64,000 bases of DNA from Hofstenia miamia (taxonomy: Eukaryota; Xenacoelomorpha; Acoela). The position numbers and the translations under genes are program-made. The stretch spans positions 1,600,046-1,664,045 of the forward strand of contig SCFE01000047.1 in NCBI GenBank assembly GCA_004352715.1. Reading direction: 5' to 3'. How positions within the stretch are numbered: the stretch's first letter is position 1; every line of letters starts with the position of its first letter. This document shows positions 54,851 through 64,000 of this stretch, in pieces. Under the pieces are notes generated by a model. The model saw nothing but the letters and a program-made list of their open reading frames with translations, was not told the DNA's origin and did no database searches.

Positions 54851-55011
54851 GTGAGTTTTTCTAAATTAAATATTTACTTTCTACACGGTGTTATCATATT
54901 GTTCTACATTGTGTTATTATATTGTTTCTACATTGCGTTTTTTAGTGTAAAATACAAAAATTTAAAAATTTGGAAAGTGTTCCCAAACTTTTGGCCAGTA
55001 CTGTATATGTG

Positions 55012-55043
55012 TATATGTATATATATATATATATATATATACA
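55012..55043. repeat. (TA)n microsatellite flanking the Tc1 element
   Basis: TA/GTATA repeat continuing the array interrupted by the Tc1 insertion. Confidence 0.8.
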
Positions 55044-56163
55044 TATATATGTTTAAAATTTCATGGTCCGGCTTATTGAAGCAGACTAAAAATGATATTT
55101 GTAAATTTCTCACAACGTTCACGGTTAGGTACCGTTGAGAATCCGTAAATGCTGAAAAAAATTTATTCAACAATAAAAAACATCCAACACTGGTGATGAA
55201 ATTAACCGTATATTAAGTGAATGGGAAAACTAATGTGGGAAGGACAAAATTAGTTTGGCATGAGAAATGCAGTTTATGCACAGCACATACATTTAACTCA
55301 AAAAACAAACTTCCAAGTTTCTAGTGCGGTTCATACATGATCGAGGCTTTAACTAAAAATCCCATTTTTTGTATATTCTATTAACCACAAGATTTGAAAT
55401 TATTTGGGATTAAATTTTTGAAGTATTTATTTCAGCACTACAAAGTGAAAATTAATGAAAAAAATAAAAAATCTTTTTTTGTAGTTGTAGCATACCATAG
55501 TTATATCAATTATATGATATTTTCAGAGTTCCTATGTAAAAGGAAATTGTGTTGTAAATTTTGACTTTGTCTTATGATAGACCTGGTAATTTCAAAGATA
55601 CATGAATTTTATTGAACATTAGTATCTGGCAAATAAAATAGAATTTAAGTAACAAAGTGATTTAACCACGTTTTTGAACATTTTTATTCAAGCCTGTCGA
55701 AAAATATTGAAACCCTTTTGCATTGACACATCTTTGGTTTTGGACCCACTCACGCAATGATGAAGATCTTCGCTAAGGCTTATTCTTGTGCATGAAGTGA
55801 ATGCAAATAAGAAATTTCTTCCATGAGAAATTCAAATTCTTTCCAAAATTAGTGTTCAGATGTAGTCTAATGTCCAATGACCCTGAAATATTGTTTTCCG
55901 AAGAAAAACTGTGTAGTCCAGTCCAAGTGTGCCACGAGCAAAGTCAGTCGCACAAAGGTGCGCCTGGATGGAACAAAGCCAAATTGGGAACTTAAGCCGA
56001 AAAAAAGAGGAGAGAATTCTCTAGCTTGTAGTGTTTTCAGATGTTAAATATCTTCATTAGTTCGTGAGTTATAATAAATATTCAAAGTTTTCTCCTTGGA
56101 AATATTGACCCACAGGTTTGCATAAATTACACATCCGCTTAAGTAAAATATCGTTCAATTTTT

Positions 56164-56252
56164 TAGACAAGATACCGCGGGTATCGGTATTTTTCGGTAT
56201 TGTCAAAATACAGCTGCATCGATTTCGGTATCGCTATACCACCGGGCCTAAG
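56164..56252. repeat. GC-richer patch with repeated GGTATCGGTAT-type motifs
   Basis: Contains ATACCGCGGGTATCGGTAT, TTCGGTATTG, TTTCGGTATCG and TATACCACCGGG within 90 bases. Inverted TACC/GGTA pairs suggest a MITE fragment. The ends are not resolved. Confidence 0.35.
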
Positions 56253-56785
56253 TGGAAAGAGAGATTTGTTACTTTTTGTTTAAATATTTTGTTAAAATTG
56301 AAATTAAGTAGTAAACTAATATCCTGAAATTAAAGTGTCTTTCTTCCCCTATTTTAAAACTAAAATATTAGTTAAACTTCATATCAAATGTGATCTATGC
56401 TCTTCAGAAAACTGAAATTATTAATTAATTGGAAAACACTGCACTTCGATTGATGTAAGATAAACATAAGTCAGAATTGGCCTTAATACATTTCTCATTG
56501 TCAATACATTTTTGTCAATAGATTCAAGTTATAATTTACAGGATTAATAAAATGGTCTCTATACTCTATTATATTACATTATAAACGTCAAAATTTTAAG
56601 ATTGTAAATTTTGCAGTTTAAATTGGTCAAAAAGTATTGTATTACCGCAATTAATTGTCTTTGTTACCTTACAAGGGATAATTTGTTTATGTCTATTTCA
56701 ATTTTATAATTAGATTTATTTATATAAATACAAATATCGACGGATCGCAATTACTTTTCCAATAAGCAAGATATTCGAGAGATAG

Positions 56786-57440
56786 TTACATGTGATCAAA
56801 TTGGAAATTTAAATAAGTATAATCTATTATCAAATACAAATTAGGATCGTTGCAGCGTGAACAAATGATCTTTCTCAATATGTGACATGTTACACTGCAG
56901 TTACCTTGATGATATGTGCATCGTCTGGCCCATGTTTTGTCATGGATGATACAATTGAACGATGTTACTGAATACCAAGGAGCAGCAGAAATGATGCATT
57001 TGAAGGTCAATAGAACTTTGTACATTATTCTGTATATGACAGGCAGCCAGTGTAATTTATGCAATATAGGCGTGATGTGGTTTCTACGAGATATGTAAGT
57101 TACTAGACAATTCTGTAACATTTGGATACACAGTGTTTTCTTGCCTGGCATATTTTCGAGAAGGCTGTTACAGTTATCAATTCACAAAGTTAAAAACAAG
57201 CAATTGCTCACAGATCCAATATTTATTAGAAGGTAGAATCCGGATCGTAATATCCGGAAGACGTAGTCACGGAAAGAAAGGTGTTGGTCGAGCTTTTTGA
57301 TGGATGAAGAATGGTTGATAGTGAAGTCATCATTAGTGATAGTGACTTTCGGGATTGGTTTTGTGCGCTATGATGAATGGAGGACTATCAATCTTTTCTC
57401 TATTCATCCTCAGCATGTTCTGTGCATCCAGTTTGGTATG
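56786..57440 (-). pseudogene. LINE fragment: end of pol, post-RT region
   Basis: Read on the minus strand: WMH..NMLRMNREK, then SITITNDDFTINHSSSIKKL, DNCNSLLENMPGKK and RRNHITPILHKLHWLPVIYR. This is the standard order after the RT palm of CR1/Jockey-like LINEs (K(T)xF, LGVxxDxxLSF, DYCNSLLYGLP, ITPVLxxLHWLPVxxRI). Two frame breaks separate the first part from the 121-codon frame at 57151-56786. The 5' part is missing. Confidence 0.8.
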
Positions 57441-58299
57441 TCAACAAAGCATGTGTAATATTCTGTATGCCGTTCGCAAGTGATATCGGATTGTTGAGGT
57501 CACATTAGTATATGAGTTTCCTTTAGATCTTTTGCACTTTCCATGGTTTTATTCATTTTAGAAACACTTTTTTGAATAAGCTCAAACCTATTTGCATTTG
57601 CTTAACATTATGTGTAATTTCTTCAATATTATAGACTAATTCAGTGATTTTCGAGAATATTGATGATACAGGATGTTCAGGAAATTAAGCCAATTGATAG
57701 TTCATTGTAGTTTTGATTAATTCTTGTTTCTTGAACTTTGATAATTCATTTATTGTGTAGCATTGGAATTCATCAATAATATCTGCTAGAGAAATATTTA
57801 TGATAAGACAATTTTCTAATATTTTTTTCGCAATGAAAATTCTTTTATCTTTAAATGTTATTTATAACAAAAGCAAAATTAAATCCCAACTTTTCGATTT
57901 TCAATATTGAAAGCTTTTTACATGGACACATCTATGGAATTGGGCCCCTCATGTAAAAATGAAGGTTTGTGCTAAAACGTATTCTTGTGCCTGTAGTGCA
58001 TGGAAATAGGAATATTTTTCAATGAGAAATCCGAATTTTGTAAAAATTATTCAAATTCTTTCCATACCTAGTGGGCCATCTAATGTCCATGCAAACGAAA
58101 ACTACCCTGAAATATTTTGTTTTCTGAGGGATAGAACTAGGTTGCGAATTGAAGTGGTGTTTTCCGATTTTAAATATCTTCATTAGTTCGTTAGTTATAA
58201 GCCCTTAAAATTCTTGGGGAAACTATCACAGAAATTAAAAAAATCCGAATAGAATTAGAATTAATCGTTCCAATTAAATCGTGTAGCTAAGACAGGTCT

Positions 58300-58715
58300 T
58301 AACTTGCTTAAATTTCTCAACAGCTTTGATTTTATTAATCATAACATACTAATTGAAAAACTTTCTTCCTTAGGATTTTCTAGTAATAGTAAACTAATTG
58401 TAGTTACTTAAGTCAAAGATTCCAGAGTAACAAAGTAAATGATATTTTTTGGTCCGCCTATCTGCTTTCAATCACGTACATCCAAGAACGATTGTAGCTC
58501 CTTTTCTTGTTAATATATATGTAAATGATATGCACTCTATAACCAATATTGCAATTTAAATTAATATGCTGATGACACGTTAATACCCCAATTCATGTAG
58601 CAATGGCATTTGTAAGAAATTGTCAAAATAATATATTTCATAAGTTATTCATTAATAACGTTAAAACGGATTTTTGTATTTTGCATCCCAATAAAAGCTG
58701 TTTCTGAAGTGAATT
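58300..58715 (+). pseudogene. LINE reverse-transcriptase fragment
   Basis: Across frameshifts the plus strand reads LNSFDFINHNILIEKLSSLG (family DFSKAFDTINHxILLxKL), GPPICFQ/FLVNIYVNDMHSITNI (GVPQGSxLGPLLFxIYVNDL), YADDTLIPQF (catalytic YADD) and HKLFINNVKTDFCIL (W(L)xxNKLxLNxxKTxFMxF). These are RT motifs 3 to 7 in the correct order, so this is a RT palm with the frame destroyed. Confidence 0.8.
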
Positions 58716-59589
58716 TGAATTTAATAAAAACTCTTCAAAAACTAAATAATTTATTTTTAGCTCAATATCTTTTCCAAAACAACTCGCTATGTTGAATAGT
58801 ATGATAACATTCAAGCTAATCGAAAGCTTATCTTGAGTGATATTTATTAATGGAAATCATTGTAAATTGAATTTATATTGAAATTGAAATATTTCATGGG
58901 AGATTATAAGAAATGTACACAAACAGAATTCCAGATCAAAATTGTTACCAGGAAGTCACTACCTTAGAAAATTGAAAAAAATTATATCCTTTAAAAAACA
59001 TCTATAATTTTTTTTTCAACAAAAAATTATTTCTGGTCATTGAAGTGGTGTGATAGTTATGTATCCAGAATCTGGAGAACTCGTTTTGTAATTTTTGTGG
59101 AAGAAGAAGATTTAGATTCAACAAAATTGCTGCTTACTGTACCAAAAACACCATGAAAAAAACTATGACAAAATATCCGCTTATATAAATTTATATTTCA
59201 ATTATATAATACTATTTAGAATATATTTATTTGACTGAACTATTAATAACATTCAATGTTTAAAAATCACCAAGTTTCTATTTTTTTAATAAATAACGAA
59301 AAGAAATTCATTATAAACTAATATTACAATGCTTTCCATAAATAAATTATTAGAAATATTTTAAAATCAAGGTACAATTCAACTTGCGACATATTTTAAT
59401 AAAATTTCCCAAAATACAAATCTTAGAATATAGAAAACAGCAGGCTTAATGAAATTAATATAGAAGAATTCATAGATGGACTAGAGAAGGTGCAACAACA
59501 AGCAGATTTCGTCCAACTGTTTTACTGTGCCAACAGTGCCAATGACGCAAGCAATATTTGTCATTTAAATGGCAACACTGATTATTTAC

Positions 59590-60740
59590 ATAAGAAATTC
59601 TTGTGAATGTGCCTGTTTTTTGCAAACAATGATACGAGCGATAATGGCCTTGAGAAATCCAAAAGGCTCAGTTCCGCAGTTGCCTTGAAACTCAAAAGCG
59701 ATTGATTGAAAGTCGTAACCAGCGTCAATTAGTTGTTGGTATTTATTGAGCTTTATTCGCTCAGCATCTTCTGTAGCCTTAAAGGGAGCATAGTTTTTAA
59801 TTCTGTTGGGGCCAGAACATCAACTGCAGCTACGTTCCAAGGAAGAACTCGCTTCCATAGAACCAAAGTCATTCGGTCAGGTAGTTTACAGTATTACATG
59901 ACAGACCAAGTCCTAAGACATAGGGGAGATCAACAGAATTGAAAGCTCGCTTAATAATGCCAAAAAGTGTTGTGTCGGGAGAAATGACCAGCATTCTTTT
60001 TGCAGGAAAGGCAACCCCGTCCATAAGAATTAACCAACGAGTCACAAATGCAAGTGTACAGTTAGCAAATAAATGTTGGCATATTCAGACAGTTTTTCAA
60101 GATAAACAAAATCATATGAACTTCTATAAATTTAAGGTTGCTTGAGATGTACTTGAAATCACCTGTCTTTTTCAGAAGAAGTTTGCACTGAACACTATAA
60201 AGTTTATAGGAAAATCAAGAACTATAACATCATCGACTGCAATCACTTTGATGCCGGAGCGCTTACTTTCAAAATCATTCACGATTTTTGTACACAGCGG
60301 TGAGTTGGGATTTTCAAGACTAATGGAACCAGAGATTTCATTGATATTGTGTAAGTCTCTAAAAATTGTTTCTGCTTTGACAGCAAAATTAACATTATCC
60401 GTATACTTTAACAGTGTTTTTGGATGGTATTCCTAAAAAGTGAGCTATTGAGATCACCCTACTATCGCCCAACCTCACTTGAAATGATGGTCACCAAAAA
60501 ACAGGAAACTATGCTTGCCATAGCAACAGAAGTTAAATAAGTAAAGTTTTGGATGCTTTGTAAGAGCAAGATCCAAAATCGCTTGCCTGCTTTAGTCGCA
60601 ATTTTATAGTCAATTTTTAAAATGAAATAGCTATCAGAAAAGGTTCTTACTGGTGCACTAAGGTTTAAAATTATTGGGAAACCATACAATCGTGAGAGTT
60701 AATGGGTCCAATTTTGTCACATAGTTGAGACATAGATTTA
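59590..60740 (-). pseudogene. LINE fragment: RT palm to C-terminus
   Basis: On the minus strand from 60740: LCDKIGPI, YGFPIILNLSAPVRTFSDSY, FILKIDYKIA (family ILKIDYKNAFN), SFLVTIISSEVG (family ISSExGVQQGDPLGP), YTDNVNFAVKAETIFRDL (family YLDDGTxGG...VxxDL, active-site YxDD altered to YTDN), GIKVIAVDDVIVLDFPI, PDRMTLVLWKR, AVDVLAPTE, then LNKYQQLIDAGYDFQSIAFE and FLKAIIARI. The PD-x-D segment and the G-x-x-F-x-(P/S)-x-A-F-E end belong to a LINE class with a C-terminal restriction-like nuclease-type region, a different lineage from the 57- and 58-kb copies. Stops and frameshifts make it inactive. Confidence 0.75.
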
Positions 60741-61559
60741 TTCCATTTTATTCAAAAGTGCCATTTTAGGGGGTTTTTTAGTCCTAGGACCAAAAATTTA
60801 AGCCTTTCGTGCCGAAATGTAAGAAGCTGTACATTTTGAGTAATGAGAAAATGACATCTCTAATGATTAGGGGGGGGGGTTTGCAACTATTTTCAAGATT
60901 GTCGCATAAACTTGCTTTTTGCTGGAACAAATGAAAATGACTTTCTCAGCATAGCGTTGCACTCCAATGTAGAGTGTTTATTGCAAAATAAATGCAACAT
61001 CTAATGGTAAATGCAACATTTTCCAACTTTCAACAAATAGCTACAGCCTAATAAAATGCAAAATTCCTTTTAATTTTTAAGTTAAAAATGCTTGTATTTT
61101 AAAAATTTTAGCTTGACAATAATGTAAGTGTCGTCCAGAGGGTGGCTTTTGTAATTCAGATTTGCTTGCACATTCACACAATAACCAATCAGCTTCCATG
61201 ATTGAAGATGAATAAAAAATTGGTAACATTAGCGTTACTATTATTCATACTTACATTTATTTACATGTTTTATTTTCACATTGAATATTACTAAATCAAT
61301 AATCAATGTCCAAGGAAAAGAAGAACAGCAAGTATAGTATACATTTCTGAGGTATGTCGCAATATACCCAAATGAATTCCAATGCACCTCACATAATGAG
61401 AACATTTTGTTCTGCTTAACAATATTACTGTAGAGACAAATTTTTTTGAATGAGAACTTTAATAAATATGCTGTAATGCACTACAAATATTATTTTGCCT
61501 CCAATATCTCATCTGATCTTCTGATCTTCTGTCCACCATTTTGAGTTTAGTCCTACCAA

Positions 61560-62096
61560 GACATGTGGCATCCATGTTTCAGTGTATCCCCCGATGAATC
61601 TACCCCTTACAGTGAAGTTTTCTTTTCACCATGCTCATCGTGGAGTTCAACTTGTTGCCAACTTAAATTGGACTGGATAAGTGTCCATGCGTTTCCGTAA
61701 AGGTAATTCCCAAATCTTTGCCCTCGTTCGTAATGTTCTATTTAATAGCTCATCTGCTGTTAAGCTCTCATTGTTCAAGTCAATTCCTTGTGCTATTCAT
61801 TTTTAGTTTCTCATTTGTTAGTGGTCCTCTCCTGCCTTGTTCCACTCCATGAAAATATTCCAGAAACGTGCTTTTAAATGGATTTCTCCCTTACCATACA
61901 AAGAAGCTCTACCCAAATTCTCCACTCTTTCGCTGTGACTTCACATTCATACCTGTAATCTCCTTTTGTCCAATCGTTTACTAACTCTCGCTTTGCTACT
62001 CATCCGTCTACTCCTAATTCATCTGTGGCTGTTCTCGTTGCCAAAATACTTATTTTATTCATTTGAATTGCTTGTCTTTGCCAGCCTAATAAAGTC

Positions 62097-62157
<61 letters not shown>
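61560..62157 (+). pseudogene. LINE 3' end with (ATT)n tail
   Basis: The plus strand reads HRGVQLVANLNWTG (family LGVxxxxNLxWxxH), SQIFALVRNVLFNSSSAVKL, SLFKSI and FQKRAFKWISPLPYKEALPK (family QKRAxKxI...YxEAL.KF), the C-terminal end of a CR1/L2/Jockey-like pol. A short 3' UTR with AATAAAG follows, then an uninterrupted (ATT)n run from 62099. A microsatellite tail is typical of these LINEs, so the insertion end is near 62157. Confidence 0.78.
62099..62157. repeat. (ATT)n microsatellite, LINE tail
   Basis: About 19 ATT units directly after the LINE 3' UTR. Confidence 0.9.
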
Positions 62158-62607
62158 TTTATTGTAATTATTTACATTAAAACTTGTATTGTAATAGTTT
62201 TTCGGAAAATTCTGAAAATTTGCAACTTAAAGTAATCCTTAATGCATTTCTTAATTCAGCTTTTAGCAGTTTTTTTGCAACTTTTAGAATTTTTATCTTT
62301 GCTAACTGCCACATTTCCAGTTTTATAATGCCATAAAAATCGGCCAACAAAAAACAAAAAGCGTGCATATATTCAATATAGTAATTTAGGTTGAGTTCTA
62401 AGCAAAATAACAAACCAATTGAGCACACTATTGTCAAATTTATGTCTAGGCAATTTCCATCCAATCAAAATGTACTCTGTCCTCAAAATGGTATAAATAT
62501 CAGCAACACTTGCCCAAAAGAGGTCTGATACAATTTTCTTTTTGACAAAATGATCAAAACAGCTGAGATTTTGATAGGTAAATAATATTCAGTTATTACT
62601 TCACCCT

Positions 62608-63240
62608 ATGAAGGTGCTCGATTCGACAAATAGCATCAAAGTTGAAGATTTCTCGAAATGGCGTTCACAATATTGCCAAAATTTTTCAACTAAGGGCCTA
62701 ATCACCAATCGAAATGGTCATGGTCGCAAAAGATTAACAACATCGCATCAGTGTCAGCACTGTGTAACAGAGGTCCAGCAGTGCGGACACTCACCAAGGA
62801 CTTAAGTGCTGTCAAAGATTTCGATATGTCAAAGAGTCCTGTAAAGCTGCGTCTCAAAACAGCAGGACTAATTGTTTGTAGTGTCGCTGTCCTTAAGCAA
62901 CTTCCACGTGCACAAAACTGTAAGAAAAGACATCAGTTGGCAGTAGAGAGAATTCACGTTTGAATTTTTCCGGATCAAAACGCCGTCGGTAAATTCGAAG
63001 ACGAACTAGCAAAAGGTTCTTGAAGGACTGTGTCGTATCAACTGGTAAACATGGTGGTGCTAGCATCATGGTTTGGAAGGATTTTGGTGGATTTAGTACT
63101 GGCGATCTCATAAAAATCAAACCTCAGTTAAATGTTCCGCACTTGACACTTTTATTAAAATGAACCTTGATTTTATTCAAAATATGGTAGCTCAAAATCT
63201 TGATTTTATTCAAAATATGGTAGCTCAAAATTGTGCCATG
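62608..63240 (+). pseudogene. Tc1-like transposase relic
   Basis: NGHGRKRLTTSHQCQHC (family GRPRKTTxRxDRxI) is followed in another frame by PVKLRLKTAGLIVCSVAVLK (family VSxxTVRRxLxxAGLxxxxxxKKP), QNCKKRHQLAVE (family KxxRLEWAKxH) and, near 63045-63120, GKHGGASIMVWKDFGGFSTGDLIKI (family KHGGGSVMVWGCFSASGTGDLxKI, quoted in part here). The frame is broken several times. No terminal repeats were recognised. It is a different Tc1 lineage from the 52.9-kb element. Confidence 0.75.
63166..63231. repeat. Perfect 33-nt tandem duplication in the Tc1 relic
   Basis: 63166-63198 is repeated at 63199-63231, encoding LDFIQNMVAQN twice in frame. It is a small tandem duplication within the decayed transposase. 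Confidence 0.9.
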
Positions 63241-63597
63241 CTCAATGTTGGACAGTCAATTCAAAGGAAAATTTATAAAGCATACACTGCAATCACATTC
63301 AAAATTGCGCAATGAAAAAATACTTGCTTGGTAAATTTTAACGATGTTATTGTAAACTTTCTCAACGTCGGCACTATATGCACTGAAACAATGTGACTGC
63401 TAAGTTGTGACAGCAATCCTGAGAATTTCAATGGCATATTGACAATGCATTTGTTGAAAACTTGGGAACAATATCTAGTGATAATTTCAAAAACTGATTT
63501 CAATAAGAGGAATTTTCGGTTATTAAAAACGAGCCCTCAATCAACGGTGATCTTGAAGAATATGATGATGGCAAATTTGAAACTGGTGAATTCATAG

Positions 63598-64000
63598 ATG
63601 AAGAAAATAAAAAAGCGAAGGCAATATGGATGTCACGAGATTGAAAAAATTGACAATATTGTATTTAGATGTCCACTTTCTATCGTAAAGGAAAAACTAT
63701 ATTACACCAATCGTGTTGCTCAATGTAAGAATAATCCTAGGTCTCTGTTCAATATTGTAAAGAACCTTTTCGGTGAATCTTCTAATGACTCATATCCTGT
63801 TGTTCCTGTTCAAGGTGAATCCTTACCGAATTTATTTATTGACTTTTTTGACAAAAAAGTTTCCAGAATACGTACAGAATTAAGTACCATGTGGCCAAAA
63901 TGTGCGATTTTACCTAACCATTCCTGTTCTACTCCTCTATGGTCGTTTCCTGAAGTAACTATACAAGAAGTTGAATCTTTGATTAAGGGCAAGAAGGCTT
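63598..64000 (+). pseudogene. LINE pol fragment, cut by the window edge
   Basis: An uninterrupted frame from an ATG at 63598 to the end. The first 20 codons are basic (KKRRQYGCHEIEKIDNI). It then reads CPLSIVKEKLYYTNRVAQCK, NPRSLFNIVKNLFGE, LPNLFIDFFDKKVSRIRTEL and VTIQEVESLIKGKKA. This is the linker between endonuclease and reverse transcriptase in CR1/Jockey-like LINEs (YYxxxIxxxxxNPKxLFxxVxxL, LAxxFxxFFxxKIxxIRxxL, xxExExxIxxxxxK). The RT proper would follow beyond the window. It is the least decayed LINE piece here and could belong to an intact element. Confidence 0.8.

Larger units (their letters stand above)
52897..55003 (+). mobile_element. Tc1/mariner element with both terminal inverted repeats
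   Basis: The ends CAGTACTGGCCAAAAGTTTG (52897) and its exact reverse complement (to 55003) are followed inward by GGAACA. Both ends are flanked by TA inside TA-rich microsatellite sequence, as expected for TA-targeting Tc1 elements. The span includes a 760-nt assembly-type duplication. Without it and the N the element is about 1346 bp, a normal Tc1 size. Confidence 0.9.
46250..64000. other. Transposon-dominated region upstream of the visible intersectin exons
   Basis: No further intersectin exon was recognised on the minus strand. DNA between the mobile elements listed separately (about 48.9-52.8, 55.1-56.7 and 60.8-61.5 kb) is AT-rich and shows nothing I can assign. It may be intersectin intron or 5' flank. 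Confidence 0.45.

Noticed and set aside
60870-60881. Run of ten G as a possible G-quadruplex
   Set aside because: A single G run cannot form an intramolecular quadruplex. It is probably a homopolymer or low-quality stretch.

Overview
This is an AT-rich, intron-rich animal (metazoan) genomic window. The evidence is two spliced animal genes with GT/AG introns up to about 10 kb, AATAAA poly(A) signals, TA microsatellites and a dense load of decayed DNA transposons and non-LTR retrotransposons. The host is probably an invertebrate with fast-evolving proteins. The sequence does not identify the species. No prokaryotic operon, CRISPR array or rRNA was seen, and no tRNA was recognised by eye.

Two genes are well supported, and they converge. 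On the plus strand a TRPM-family cation channel runs from an exon at 6182 to a stop at 13301, in three visible exons with matching phases. The last exon is 2.4 kb and holds the rest of the N-terminal TRPM domain, all membrane segments and the C-terminus. Its 5' exons were not found. On the minus strand lies the C-terminal half of an intersectin (Cdc42-type RhoGEF: end of DH, PH, C2), in seven exons from 46249 down to a stop at 20478. All exon phases agree and one intron is only 42 nt. The EH, coiled-coil and SH3 parts and the start of DH were not found and must lie further upstream (minus strand), in the assembly gap or outside the window.

Layout. 0-6 kb: mostly empty, with an unidentified minus ORF and a short piggyBac-like tail. 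6-13.4 kb: TRPM, with an internally deleted LINE in its last intron. 13.4-20.4 kb: intergenic, with a foldback element inside a 1.6-kb sequence duplicated around a single N. 20.4-46.3 kb: intersectin, whose introns hold three short hAT-type elements with 8-bp target duplications (one imperfect), a second copy of the deleted LINE, a Tc1 relic and several inverted-repeat elements. 46.3-64 kb: transposon-dominated, with a Tc1/mariner element with both terminal repeats, six separate LINE relics, another Tc1 relic and a 630-bp gap.

Assembly quality matters here. Three single Ns are each followed by a direct copy of the sequence just before them (100, 1622 and 760 nt). They look like unresolved haplotypes or join errors, not biology. 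I found no convincing new molecular system. The points most worth a second look are the divergent TRPM pore, the 42-nt intron, the shared internal deletion in two LINE copies and the single-N duplications.
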